Under the pieces are notes generated by a model, which made no database searches, was not told where the DNA came from, and saw only the letters and a program-made list of their open reading frames with translations. From Hyphococcus sp. (GTDB taxonomy: Bacteria > Pseudomonadota > Alphaproteobacteria > Caulobacterales > Parvularculaceae): DNA of 61,499 nucleotides. This document shows positions 7,735 to 17,048 of this stretch, piece after piece. The stretch covers positions 1 through 61,499 of the forward strand of contig JANQOV010000091.1 of the NCBI GenBank assembly GCA_028285645.1. The letters run 5' to 3'. Both the position numbers and the translations under genes were made by a program. Position 1 is the stretch's first letter, and every line of letters starts with the position of its first letter.

Positions 7735-9954
7735 CTAAGCGCTCTTAACGAGCGCTTCAGATTTTTTCTTTTCAACTTGCGCTGACCCGCGATGGTCTTC
7801 GCTTGCGGACGACAGATACCGCCCCTGGCCGCCATCAATCCCGAACAGGCATGCGTCAACAATGCCGCGCTGGATAAATCTTTCGCGAACAGATTCGGGT
7901 CGCCAGCCTAAAACATCCTTCGCTGTTTGATTTTCGTAAGGCGAGAGCTGTGCCCGCGACATCCAGTCGCGAAAGCTGGGCTTTGTTAGCCCTATTTGCT
8001 TCGCCAGAAGGCGCTTCGCCCAATACTTAACGACGTCAACGGTGAAATAGGTCCAGATTGGTGTCGCAACAGCGCGAACCTTTACGCCATTCGCGTCAGA
8101 GACCGCGTCAAAGTAATCTAGTGCAGAAAGCATCGGGTCTCCAATTAAATTGAACGATCGGCCTTCAATTTCGGGCGTTTCTAATGATTGAACGAGACCA
8201 TCGGCAACATCATCGACCAAAACAAAAGGCAAAGTATTTTTGCCCCCGCCCCACAATTTGCAGGCTGTGGCTCCCCGCCACATGGCGATCCCCCAATGCT
8301 GCAAGGGTCCGCCTTTTCCGATCACGATACCCGGTCGCACAATAACGAGCGGCAAATTCTGCTCGCGCTCCAGCGACTTTAACGCTTCCTCGCAGGCCGC
8401 TTTTGATCTTGCATAGAGATTGCGCTGCTCAAGACCATCATCGAAAGGCGTTTCCTCCGTGATCGGCCGTTCGGGTCGCGACGCATCATAGGAATCGATG
8501 GTGCCGGTATAGACCAGACGGCGCACATTCGCGCGCAAACACGCTTCGCCGATCAGTTTCGTAACGTTGACGTCATTCTCGACATAGCCCTGCCAGCTGC
8601 TTTCCGTTGCTCTTGCCAGATGAAAAACGGCAGACACGCCCTGCATGGCCTCTGCGAGGTCATCACTCGATTTCAAGCTACCAGTGAAAACACTGACCCG
8701 CCCATCCGGACGGTCAAAGCCAGCGCCGGCGCCGCGTGAAAAGATGCGCACTGCATATCCACGATCGGCCAGCGCTGATGTCAATGCGCGGCCGATGAAG
8801 CCCGTTCCGCCGATGATAAGCACTGTTTCTCCGTTTTGAGGCGCAGCGGCTGCGGTCCGGGATATCGGACGCGATGTTGCAAATTGAGATTTTGCTATGG
8901 CGAGCGCCGCTTCAATCATCTCGGTTGATTGGATTGCCTGGTCAATGCTTAACCGTGGATCAACCGGCGCGCTCTTTTCCCAATCTGAATAGAACCGGCT
9001 CACCGCGTTTGAAATCGAAAGCCCGTAAGGGGCCAATCGATTGACCGACGCAACTTGCCGCGCTGCATTAGCAAGGCCCGTCTTCAATGCTTGCCCTGCA
9101 ACAGAAAGCTGCGCTGCGAGCGGTCCAATGACAATATCCTGCATTTTTGGCGTCTGAAGCTGATATGTGTCTTGTGCAAAATCATAAACCGCAACCCCGC
9201 CGAGCCCACGTAGGCGAACAGAGCGATTGTCACATCCTTCGACCAATGACAGGTTCAGCGTAATGCCAGCGCCAGCGCCCTCGCCTACAATTTGCCAAGT
9301 CTGATAGTGCGTAACGCCGCCAGGCAATGAAATTGGATTGCGCAACCGCACCTCGATGGTGGTGAACTCACCGAGCAAGTCTGTGACGAACGCATATAAA
9401 TGCGGCCCAACCTCAAACAACAGATTCCCGGGCTCGCGCAGCATCCACAAACCAAACGGGCCAGAGCGCAGCGGCGCAAGCGGAAATTGCCAGTTGACCT
9501 CCAACGTATCAATCGGCCCAAGGACGTCGCTTTCGATATCCGCCTTAAGCTTGTCATAGGACGGCAGCATCAAGAAATTGTGATTAACGCCAAGGCGCGC
9601 ACCGTGGGCGTCGGCCAATCTAACAAGCATTCGACAATCCGCAGAGCTTATCGCACAGGGTTTTTCAACGAAAGCGGCAAGGCCGACTTCGAGTATTTTT
9701 GACGCCGCGCTAAAATGTGTTTGCGGCGGCGTGAGTACGTGAACGCAATCAACCGCATTTGCCGCCAACATTTCATCAAGCGACGCAAAAACCTGCGGTG
9801 CGCCGTATGCATCGGCTAAGCTTTTGGCGGCGTCAGTGGAAAGATCGCAAACAGCTGAAATTTCGACGCCGCGTTGACGACGCAGCGCCTCAGCATGCCA
9901 CTTTGCAATATACCCTGCCCCTAACAAGCCAACGCGTTTGCTCAGTTCCGCCAT
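7735..9954 (-). CDS. Fusion: Gfo/Idh/MocA sugar dehydrogenase + NAD-dependent epimerase/dehydratase
   Basis: A 739-residue two-enzyme protein. Residues about 1-350 form a Gfo/Idh/MocA oxidoreductase: Rossmann motif GLLGAGYIA (about 9-17), then VEKPCAIS with the conserved Lys of EKP. Residues about 375-690 form an extended short-chain dehydrogenase (NAD-dependent epimerase/dehydratase): GGTGFIG near 383 and the catalytic Y514-xxx-K518. The C-terminus (about 690-739) is basic and low-complexity. The N-terminal half would oxidise a (UDP-)sugar carbon and the second would epimerise, reduce or dehydrate; this is inference from family. ATG 9954 is preferred because GGAG sits 8 nt upstream. It is 34 bp from the preceding GT2 gene and 16 bp from the 2OG oxygenase, so it is very likely part of the polysaccharide operon. 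Confidence 0.9.
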   Translation of the reverse strand: MAELSKRVGLLGAGYIAKWHAEALRRQRGVEISAVCDLSTDAAKSLADAYGAPQVFASLDEMLAANAVDCVHVLTPPQTHFSAASKILEVGLAAFVEKPCAISSADCRMLVRLADAHGARLGVNHNFLMLPSYDKLKADIESDVLGPIDTLEVNWQFPLAPLRSGPFGLWMLREPGNLLFEVGPHLYAFVTDLLGEFTTIEVRLRNPISLPGGVTHYQTWQIVGEGAGAGITLNLSLVEGCDNRSVRLRGLGGVAVYDFAQDTYQLQTPKMQDIVIGPLAAQLSVAGQALKTGLANAARQVASVNRLAPYGLSISNAVSRFYSDWEKSAPVDPRLSIDQAIQSTEMIEAALAIAKSQFATSRPISRTAAAAPQNGETVLIIGGTGFIGRALTSALADRGYAVRIFSRGAGAGFDRPDGRVSVFTGSLKSSDDLAEAMQGVSAVFHLARATESSWQGYVENDVNVTKLIGEACLRANVRRLVYTGTIDSYDASRPERPITEETPFDDGLEQRNLYARSKAACEEALKSLEREQNLPLVIVRPGIVIGKGGPLQHWGIAMWRGATACKLWGGGKNTLPFVLVDDVADGLVQSLETPEIEGRSFNLIGDPMLSALDYFDAVSDANGVKVRAVATPIWTYFTVDVVKYWAKRLLAKQIGLTKPSFRDWMSRAQLSPYENQTAKDVLGWRPESVRERFIQRGIVDACLFGIDGGQGRYLSSASEDHRGSAQVEKKKSEALVKSA

Positions 9955-9988
9955 GATCTCCAACCCAGTACCAAGAAACGCATATGCT

Positions 9989-11071
9989 CTATTTCGTATC
10001 GACCGGCGCGGCGCTTCCAAACGCCTTCTTACGCTGATAATTCAGTATGCCCAATAGATTTGGAAATTTTGAAATCGTCAAAAATGCAGAATGAACGGCC
10101 GCATCCCGCGCTGCTGCGCCCCCTTTTACTAAGTTCCATGCTGTTCTCACAAAGGACAAGGGAAATAAAAGTAGCAATAAGAGGCTTAGGCCGCGGGTTA
10201 GTGGTGTAAAAGCAATTGCGGACAAAGGCAAAATAGCACCCCAAAACCAAGCCCGCATCCGCTCCGCTTGAAAATAGCCGTTATGCAATTCGCCAAGCTG
10301 AGCATAGGCGTGACCAGCGCGTTTCGCCCGGCGCCACCATTGGCCGAAGTTGTTCATATCGGCGTCGTGCCAACACATATCGCTTCGAAGGCGATGGACA
10401 AAGAACCCGCTATTTCGCACCCTGATGCAATAATCATCGTCTTCCGCAGCAAGGACAAACGGACGAAATCCGCCAGCGGATTGAAAAGTCGAAACGCGCG
10501 TCATGAAAATTCCGCCACAGGCGTCTACATCACCCACGGGGCCATCCCACTCCATATCGCATACAAGATTATAGACGCTGGCGTCTCGTTTGCGCTCCCG
10601 ACATCTGCCGGTGACGATGCCCACTTCTGGGCGTCTCCGCATAAGGTCCGTTGCTCGTTCAATAAAGCCATCGATGAGTTCGCAATCCCCGTCGATGAAC
10701 ATCACAAAATCAGTTTCTGGCCAGCATTCCATTGCGCGTTTAAAACCAGCATTGCGGGCGCGCGCGGCGGTGAACGCCTGCCCTTCGGTCAGCGCTACGG
10801 CCTTCGCGCCCAATTCCCGAGCCGCTGCTACGCTTCCATCAGAAGACCCAGAATCCACATAGACGACCTGTTCAGAAGCCTTGCAGATCGAACGCAGACA
10901 GGAGATTAACCTTTCGCCTTCATTGCGGCCGATCGCAACAAAACTAACATTTAGATCGCTATCAGACACGGTACATTTTCGCTTCTGGTTTCCGCTTGGG
11001 TTCGAGCAAATACCACGCCGCAGGGCAAGACCGCCGGCGCCCTTTTCTTGTTCCGCAGCCAAATGCGTCAT
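9989..11071 (-). CDS. Family 2 glycosyltransferase (membrane-associated)
   Basis: A 360-residue GT-A fold glycosyltransferase. It has VSFVAIGRNEGERL at the fold start, YVDSGSSDGS, an ARARNAGF helix, the metal-binding FIDGDCEL (DxD) and AEDDDYCIRVR (acceptor/base region). A WWRRAKRAGHAYA segment and hydrophobic stretches near 270-320 should anchor it to the inner membrane. ATG 11071 overlaps the stop of the upstream GT2 gene (ATGA), indicating translational coupling; a start at 11092 would overlap it by 25 bp. Its sequence is the clear intact paralogue of the C-terminal half of the ATPase fusion encoded at 12301-14484. Confidence 0.9.
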   Translation of the reverse strand: MTHLAAEQEKGAGGLALRRGICSNPSGNQKRKCTVSDSDLNVSFVAIGRNEGERLISCLRSICKASEQVVYVDSGSSDGSVAAARELGAKAVALTEGQAFTAARARNAGFKRAMECWPETDFVMFIDGDCELIDGFIERATDLMRRRPEVGIVTGRCRERKRDASVYNLVCDMEWDGPVGDVDACGGIFMTRVSTFQSAGGFRPFVLAAEDDDYCIRVRNSGFFVHRLRSDMCWHDADMNNFGQWWRRAKRAGHAYAQLGELHNGYFQAERMRAWFWGAILPLSAIAFTPLTRGLSLLLLLLFPLSFVRTAWNLVKGGAAARDAAVHSAFLTISKFPNLLGILNYQRKKAFGSAAPVDTK

Positions 11072-12246
11072 TTTCGTTCCGTGCGCGTCCAACCTTTAGT
11101 CGATTGACGCCCCGCTGAACCGTAGATGCGGGTCTTCTCCAGCAAAAACCGAACAACACCAGCCATTTCGCTTGGCGGAAGAGCCTCGCGCCCAAATTTC
11201 AACCACGCCGTGAATACCGATAGTGAAATTAGCAAAAACGCCGTCAGCGAAAACCAAAGCGGCGCCGCTGATCCCAACAGCGCTGCAACCAGACTAACGG
11301 TGAGCGACAGCAAAATAAGCACTGTTAGCAGGACAAGTGGCGGCGTCAGCAAATCGAGGGCTATGGCGCACAATCGGAAACGGCCTCCGGCTAACCCCTC
11401 AAACAACAGTGGTATTGCGCGCCGGGCGCCAAGTTTTAACGATCCCTGCTCCCATCGTGCTCGTTGAGTGACTGACGCGTCTGCTGAATCTGGAAATTCG
11501 CTCGTCACAACTGCGTCTTTGACTAAACGCGGCGATGCGCCTGATGCGACTAGGTCGAGCGTGAGCGCCAAGTCTTCAACAATCTGACCTGATCCGAGTT
11601 TCACCGAGTGCGCCACATGCCACGGCAGCGCCATGCCGGAACCAGTCAAGCGTGTCACGCCAGCCAGACGATCAAGGCCCCGCATGCGAACAGCGTTCAT
11701 GAACAACCAGGCAAACTCGGCGACACGCTGACGGGCCTCTGCGCCTTCGCCAGCACGCATCAAATACAACGACTGAACCGGACCCTGGGTGTCACCCACG
11801 GCGCTAATGAGATTCTCAAGCGCTCCCTCCAGCAGCCTGCAATCGGCGTCTATGAAGACCACAGCATCCGGATGGTTTTCATGCAAATGATCAAGCGCAA
11901 ACTGCAAGGCAAATCCCTTTCCGCGATTTTTCAGATCATTCCGCACGAGACATTCGGCGCCACTCGCAATTGCCACCTCCGCGGTATCATCATCACAATT
12001 GTCAGCGACGACGATCAACCTATCGCCCTCTGACATTTGTGATGAAATATCCATGAGGGTTGGCGCAAGATAAGCTCCCTCGTTATGGGCGGGAACAATG
12101 ATTGCAGCACGCGCGTTAACTGTTGCCTGTCGAGTGTTCTTTTTTGCCGGCAGTAATGCACCAATAGTTTCAAGCGCGACAACGCAAGCTGGCGCCAGAA
12201 CAAATAACGCCAGAACAAAAGCCAGCACAATGATAATTGTAGACAT
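11068..12246 (-). CDS. Family 2 glycosyltransferase, cellulose-synthase/hyaluronan-synthase-like
   Basis: A 392-residue membrane glycosyltransferase. One N-terminal helix (about 3-25) precedes the GT-A domain: AAIIVPAHNEG, VVADNCDDDT, FIDADCR (DAD), EDLALTLD (ED) and QRARWEQGS (QxxRW). Two to three helices follow (about 290-350). The D, DxD, ED and QxxRW set is that of processive or processive-like synthases that use a nucleotide-sugar at the inner membrane. It ends in an ATGA overlap with the next GT2 gene and follows the ATPase fusion after 54 bp. The polymer it makes or extends is not readable from sequence. Confidence 0.9.
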   Translation of the reverse strand: MSTIIIVLAFVLALFVLAPACVVALETIGALLPAKKNTRQATVNARAAIIVPAHNEGAYLAPTLMDISSQMSEGDRLIVVADNCDDDTAEVAIASGAECLVRNDLKNRGKGFALQFALDHLHENHPDAVVFIDADCRLLEGALENLISAVGDTQGPVQSLYLMRAGEGAEARQRVAEFAWLFMNAVRMRGLDRLAGVTRLTGSGMALPWHVAHSVKLGSGQIVEDLALTLDLVASGASPRLVKDAVVTSEFPDSADASVTQRARWEQGSLKLGARRAIPLLFEGLAGGRFRLCAIALDLLTPPLVLLTVLILLSLTVSLVAALLGSAAPLWFSLTAFLLISLSVFTAWLKFGREALPPSEMAGVVRFLLEKTRIYGSAGRQSTKGWTRTERK

Positions 12247-12300
12247 GAGCGTTCGTTTGTTTTCGCGCTGCGGATACTACTAAGTGAACGCGCCTACGCT

Positions 12301-14484
12301 TCATCCGCCTCGCGATGGTTTTTCCTTACCAAACCAAAACTTTGCAGCGCCCAAGAAGGCGGGCGCCGTTCCAAACACAGCAAAAAAGGCCTGCCGCCAG
12401 GAAGCTAAATTGAATATTCCGCGACTAAGCGCGCCTGCAACAATCTTCAACGCATAAATGGCGATCCCAGCCGCCAATACGCCAGCGAATATTGTCATGG
12501 GTGGCGTTACCACATTGAGAAAGCTTGCACCCAACGCGCTTACCAGAGCCGCAGACAAGATCGCTGCCGGCGCCAGCAATCCCCAGAATGTCGCCCTCGC
12601 CGTTTCTTTCACGCCAAGCCGTTCCGGCGGCCCGCCATGTAGGGACGCGCAATAGGCGTTCTCGAAACCAAATTTCTTTCTCGCACGCCACCAGTGGTTG
12701 AAACTTGCGTTTTGCGGCTCAGCCAATGTCATCGGAACGCCGAGGCGCCAAATGTGACTGCCGCGCCGACGCAGACGAACACATAAGTCCCTTGTTTCCG
12801 CCGTAGCCAAATCTCCGCGAAACCCCCCAACAGCCTCAAACTTGTCCGCACGCATCATGGCTGAATCTTCTATCGATTGAATCTCGCCTTCAACTTCCTG
12901 TGTTTTCATTTCGCCGAGCGTTGGAAATGGCGGTAAATTCGCCAGGGGATGCCGCGATGGCCCTTCTATCGCCGCAACTTCCGGTCTGCGCGCCATAAAG
13001 CCTTCTGCAGCTGTCAGCCAATCCGGATCTAAAGCGCTTTTTGCGTTGACAAACTGCACATACCGCATGTGGGGCGCTATTTTTTTAAGTTGCCGGTAAC
13101 CGGCGTTTCGGGCGCGACCGCTGGTGCTGAAACCGTTGCTTCCTTCTTCCGCGATCACCGCGCCAGCGCGGCGCGCGACAGCCACAGCCTCCGGCGCATA
13201 GCCCGAGGCTACGAATACGACTGCGCGACCATCTCCGCATGATCGAACTGCCGCTTCCGGCGAAACCTTTGGGTCTTCACCGACAACAACAACACCTGTT
13301 TCTGCGGACGCCTCGGCGGGAGATTGCGACGTTTTAGTTTTATCAAGTTGGACTGGCGACGCCGCTTCAATGGTGGTTGTCGCGTTGAGATCCGCAAGCC
13401 TTATTGTTTGCGTCTGCTCCCGCGGCGAAGGCCCGCTTTCGCCGACGGGATCCCCCTGGGGCAGCGTTTCTTCTTGCTCTTGCTCTTGTTCTTCTACCTC
13501 ATGTTCGATCGGCGGCGCTGGTTTGAATACGCCGCTCGAAGGCTCATCTTTTTCTACGGCAATCTCTTCAACCGGTTCTTCTTCGTGATCGGTTTCCGGG
13601 GCGACAAACGCATCGGGGCCTTTTCGCGATTCCGGGAGTTTTGGCAGCGCGTCATCCTTTTCCGCCGGCAGCCCAAACACGCCATAGTCCACTTTGTCGT
13701 GAATTACGTTTCTGATCGTTTCAACGCCAACGACAAGATCTCCTGCAGAAAACGCATAAACCAGCGCCGTATCGGCGATAATGTTGATGACGCGCGGAAC
13801 GCCACGCGATTGCTCAGCGATAAGATCTATTGCCCGATCTGTAAAAACGCGCCGACGGCATCCGGCAATCGTCAACCGGGTGTCTAGATAAGCTTGCACT
13901 TCTTGGTGGTTGAGCGGCGTTAGATGAAAATCCGACCCTACGCGCTGCGCCAATTGCAGCATTTCGGGTCGGTTCAGCAGATCCTTCAATTGCGGCTGAC
14001 CAACCAGAATGAGCTGCAATAGCTGATCTTTTCCTGCATTAATGTTGGAGAGCATGCGCAACTCCTCCAACATATCCATCGAGAGATTTTGCGCTTCATC
14101 GATGATCAATACAATGCGTTTTCCTTTTGCGTACTCGCCGATGAAAAACGACTGCAGCTGGGAAAACATCTCAACATGGGATTTGTCAGCAAATGGCTGT
14201 CCAAATCCCATCAGCACCCAACTTAAAAGGTCTCCCCGACCAGCCTGAATATTTGAAAGGAGCGATACCGTATGCGTGTCAGAAAGTTGGTCGAGCAAGC
14301 GGTGTATGAGCGTTGTTTTACCACAGCCGACTTCGCCGGTGATAACAGAAATGCCGGCATGATTGAGCACGCCATATTCCAACATAGCGTAAGCAAGCCG
14401 ATGCCCGCGCGCCCAGTACAAAAAAGACGGATCAGGCTGTATTGAGAATGGCTTTTCGTTCAGGCCGAAAAATTCTTCATACAT
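12301..14484 (-). CDS. XrtA-system ATPase fused to a degenerate glycosyltransferase domain
   Basis: A 727-residue fusion. Residues 1-270 are an ExeA/GspA-like AAA ATPase of the type linked to XrtA/PEP-CTERM loci: Walker A GEVGCGKTT (50-58), Walker B VLIIDE (125-130), then VGQPQLKDLL and SRGVPRVINIIAD. An acidic, Glu/Gln-rich spacer covers about 280-400. Residues about 415-630 align by eye with the GT2 encoded at 9989-11071 (GRARNAGY, FMARRPEVAAIEG, ETRDLCVRLRRRG, FNHWWRARKKFGFENAY), and hydrophobic segments follow (about 632-715). The metal-binding DxD is replaced by N480-A-K (QFVNAKS) and the ED pair by ET, so sugar transfer is probably lost. Typical members of the ATPase family lack this tail. 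It lies 66 bp downstream of prsT. Confidence 0.9.
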   Translation of the reverse strand: MYEEFFGLNEKPFSIQPDPSFLYWARGHRLAYAMLEYGVLNHAGISVITGEVGCGKTTLIHRLLDQLSDTHTVSLLSNIQAGRGDLLSWVLMGFGQPFADKSHVEMFSQLQSFFIGEYAKGKRIVLIIDEAQNLSMDMLEELRMLSNINAGKDQLLQLILVGQPQLKDLLNRPEMLQLAQRVGSDFHLTPLNHQEVQAYLDTRLTIAGCRRRVFTDRAIDLIAEQSRGVPRVINIIADTALVYAFSAGDLVVGVETIRNVIHDKVDYGVFGLPAEKDDALPKLPESRKGPDAFVAPETDHEEEPVEEIAVEKDEPSSGVFKPAPPIEHEVEEQEQEQEETLPQGDPVGESGPSPREQTQTIRLADLNATTTIEAASPVQLDKTKTSQSPAEASAETGVVVVGEDPKVSPEAAVRSCGDGRAVVFVASGYAPEAVAVARRAGAVIAEEGSNGFSTSGRARNAGYRQLKKIAPHMRYVQFVNAKSALDPDWLTAAEGFMARRPEVAAIEGPSRHPLANLPPFPTLGEMKTQEVEGEIQSIEDSAMMRADKFEAVGGFRGDLATAETRDLCVRLRRRGSHIWRLGVPMTLAEPQNASFNHWWRARKKFGFENAYCASLHGGPPERLGVKETARATFWGLLAPAAILSAALVSALGASFLNVVTPPMTIFAGVLAAGIAIYALKIVAGALSRGIFNLASWRQAFFAVFGTAPAFLGAAKFWFGKEKPSRGG

Positions 14485-14550
14485 GGTGGTCTATTACTTA
14501 CGCCGCCCAAAGCCGCAATGATATTTCGCTGACATCGAATCACTACTTTA

Positions 14551-16971
14551 TCACGCGCCTTCGAGCAGGTCCCTTACTTCACTTTCATGTCGGAAATCCT
14601 CGCCCCCGACCTCCAACGCCTTCTCAAGCGTAATGCGCGCTTGCTCTTTCTCGCCGAGAGCTGAATACACCGCGCCTAAATGATAGAGAATTTCGCCATT
14701 TGGCGGCTCCGCCGACGCAGCATCCTCAAGCAAGGGCAATGCCGTCGCCGGATCTCCTGAGCGAAAATGCGCCCAGCCGAGCGTGTCTTTGAAATAAGCG
14801 TTATCATCGCCCGCGAGAATTTCACCTTTCTTGAGAGCGCCCTTAATTTCCTCCGTGTCCGTCAGAAACTCACTCGCCAGGCTAATATAATTGTTAACGA
14901 CGATCTTGTCATTTGGCCGCTCATCGACCAAATCAGAATAAAGATCAAACGCCTCCCGAAGCTGATTATTCGCAAGATAAATATCCGCTTTGAATATTCG
15001 AAGCGCCTGATTATCCGGCGTGCGATTTAACCCTTGATTGATAAGGTTCCAGGCTTTTTCGTTTTCTCCCTCACGGGAATAATACCTATAAAGAATCTCA
15101 TAAGCCTCTGATCGGCCGGGCTCTGCATCAATGGCTTCCAATAGAGTTTGTTCTGCTTCTTCTATGCGATCTTGCACGCCGAGCACATTCGCCAGGTAAA
15201 TGCGCTCTGCATAGGCGCCTCGTTGAGCGCCGATTATGCGTCGTAGAGTCGCCTCCGCTTCTTCAATGCGGCCCGATTTAAGATACGCCGAGATTAGCGT
15301 GGCGAGAGGACGCGCCTGCAGCGGCGCCCGCTCGCTGCGCTCCAATAACGCGTTAATCACGCTGTCATAATCTTGAAGTCCTGAAAAAGCGACAGTTCGT
15401 ATATCGGCGGCGACATTTTCTCCTTCTTCGCCAATTTGCTCAATGATGTCCGCGATTTCCTGCGCGCCACGCCAGTTTTGTTGAGCAAGCCTGATGGCGC
15501 CTAGAAAACGAAGATTTTCGAGATTGCCCGGATGGGCCGATAGAGATTTCAACAAGACCTCTTCCGCTCGGTCTGGTTTGTTTTGACGCATCAAATATTT
15601 GGCGAAGATGTCGGCAATGTTGGGCGCGTCCCCGCTCGCTTCCATGGCGCGAACATATTGAGAATCGGCGAGCCCAAATTCGCCAGTCCGCTCCAATGCG
15701 GACGCCATCAGCACCATCGGTCCGGGCGCATCCGGCGTGTTGCCCAAGGCAATGCGAAGATCCCGGATTGCTGCATCGCTTTCGCCGTTGTCAATAAGCA
15801 ATCCGGCGCGCTTAACAAGCGCATCGGTATTGCCGGGATCCTCCGCCAGAATTGCGTCGATGATCTCGCGCGCTTTGTCGCGATCGCCATTCATTAAGTA
15901 AAGGGCGGCTATCTGATTGCGCGCCCGAACTGCGATGTCGACGTCCGATGACTCTGATAGCGTTGTGTAGAGGTTCAGCGCGCGCTCATTGTCGCCCTCT
16001 TGCCTGTAATAGTCCCCGAGCGCAAATTTTAGATCGGCGTTTTCCGACTCTGCATCAACAAAGGATGTAAGCTTGACCAACGCTGCATCGGCGCTTTCAA
16101 GCTTCCTGACGATCCTAACAATATCGAGCTTCGCATCGAGATTGTCCGGCTCCAATCTGGCGATTGTCTCAATTTGCTCAAGCGCCCGCGCAAGCTCGTT
16201 GCTCCGCAACAAATTTCCGGCGTAAACCCTCCTGTAAGCAATTTCATCCGGAAACAAACTAATTAGATTTTCGAAAGCCGCCATCACATCTTCCTGGCGA
16301 TCCATCGAAGTTAACATTTGTATACGCAACAACTGTAAAATGGCTGTCTTCTCGTTTATAGCCAAAGCCTCATCGAGAATTGCGACCGCTGCTTCCGGCG
16401 CGCCGGCAAGCGAACGTTCCGCTGCTAGTACAGTAATCGCTTCGGAATGCGCCGGCTCGACAGCGACGACTTGTTGCGCAAGGTCTACCGCCCCGACGCT
16501 GTCGCCGACTTTCAAGAGGACGGCAGCTTTCAGCGCGCGCGCCTCGATATTGTCAGGCTCAAGCATTAACGCGCTTTCTGCGTGTTCCATCGCCGACGTT
16601 TCATCACTGCCGATCAGGTAGAGCTTGCCGAGGCTAACCATTGCATCGACATTGTTCGGATCCAACCGCACAATGCGCTGCATTAGCGCAAACATGGCTC
16701 TAAAGTCTTGCTTGTCTTCTGCGATCTTTGACAGACCAAGCAGCGCTGGAACATGAGAATCATTGATCTTCAACGCGTTCTGGAACTGCACATTGGCTTT
16801 GCCGTATTGACCCTTCTCCAAGAACTCCTGACCACTCGCGCTAAAGCGTTCCAACCGCTCTTCCGGAGACGAGCATGCAACCAGCCCCAACGCTGCGAGC
16901 GCTACAGCGGCAGCGCCAGTTCTTTGATACTTTCGACGCCGAGTGAAAGCTTTTACATACCGCTTAGCCAT
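14551..16971 (-). CDS. prsT: PEP-CTERM/XrtA-system TPR-repeat lipoprotein PrsT
   Basis: An 806-residue envelope lipoprotein. A basic N-terminus (KRYVKAFTRRRKYQR) precedes a hydrophobic signal segment and a lipobox LVAC, with the lipidated Cys at 33. The rest is a long array of about 20 tetratricopeptide repeats, with the spacing of Leu/Gly/Ala/Pro typical of TPRs (YGKANVQFQNALKINDSHVP at the start, LGAVYSALGEKEQARITLEK at the end). The length and its place between the XrtA-type ATPase and wecG/xrtA match the PrsT family of exosortase A exopolysaccharide loci, where it is thought to scaffold export or assembly. It is co-directional with the ATPase fusion. Confidence 0.93.
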   Translation of the reverse strand: MAKRYVKAFTRRRKYQRTGAAAVALAALGLVACSSPEERLERFSASGQEFLEKGQYGKANVQFQNALKINDSHVPALLGLSKIAEDKQDFRAMFALMQRIVRLDPNNVDAMVSLGKLYLIGSDETSAMEHAESALMLEPDNIEARALKAAVLLKVGDSVGAVDLAQQVVAVEPAHSEAITVLAAERSLAGAPEAAVAILDEALAINEKTAILQLLRIQMLTSMDRQEDVMAAFENLISLFPDEIAYRRVYAGNLLRSNELARALEQIETIARLEPDNLDAKLDIVRIVRKLESADAALVKLTSFVDAESENADLKFALGDYYRQEGDNERALNLYTTLSESSDVDIAVRARNQIAALYLMNGDRDKAREIIDAILAEDPGNTDALVKRAGLLIDNGESDAAIRDLRIALGNTPDAPGPMVLMASALERTGEFGLADSQYVRAMEASGDAPNIADIFAKYLMRQNKPDRAEEVLLKSLSAHPGNLENLRFLGAIRLAQQNWRGAQEIADIIEQIGEEGENVAADIRTVAFSGLQDYDSVINALLERSERAPLQARPLATLISAYLKSGRIEEAEATLRRIIGAQRGAYAERIYLANVLGVQDRIEEAEQTLLEAIDAEPGRSEAYEILYRYYSREGENEKAWNLINQGLNRTPDNQALRIFKADIYLANNQLREAFDLYSDLVDERPNDKIVVNNYISLASEFLTDTEEIKGALKKGEILAGDDNAYFKDTLGWAHFRSGDPATALPLLEDAASAEPPNGEILYHLGAVYSALGEKEQARITLEKALEVGGEDFRHESEVRDLLEGA

Positions 16972-17048
16972 TTTTTACCTTTCAAACGCTTTGGCCGGAA
17001 AAACTTAGATTGATTTCCAGCCAAGTACGAACCTCAACAATAGGATAA

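Noticed and set aside
11608..12033. Plus-strand frame of 141 codons
   Set aside because: Antisense to the GT2 gene; no recognised features.
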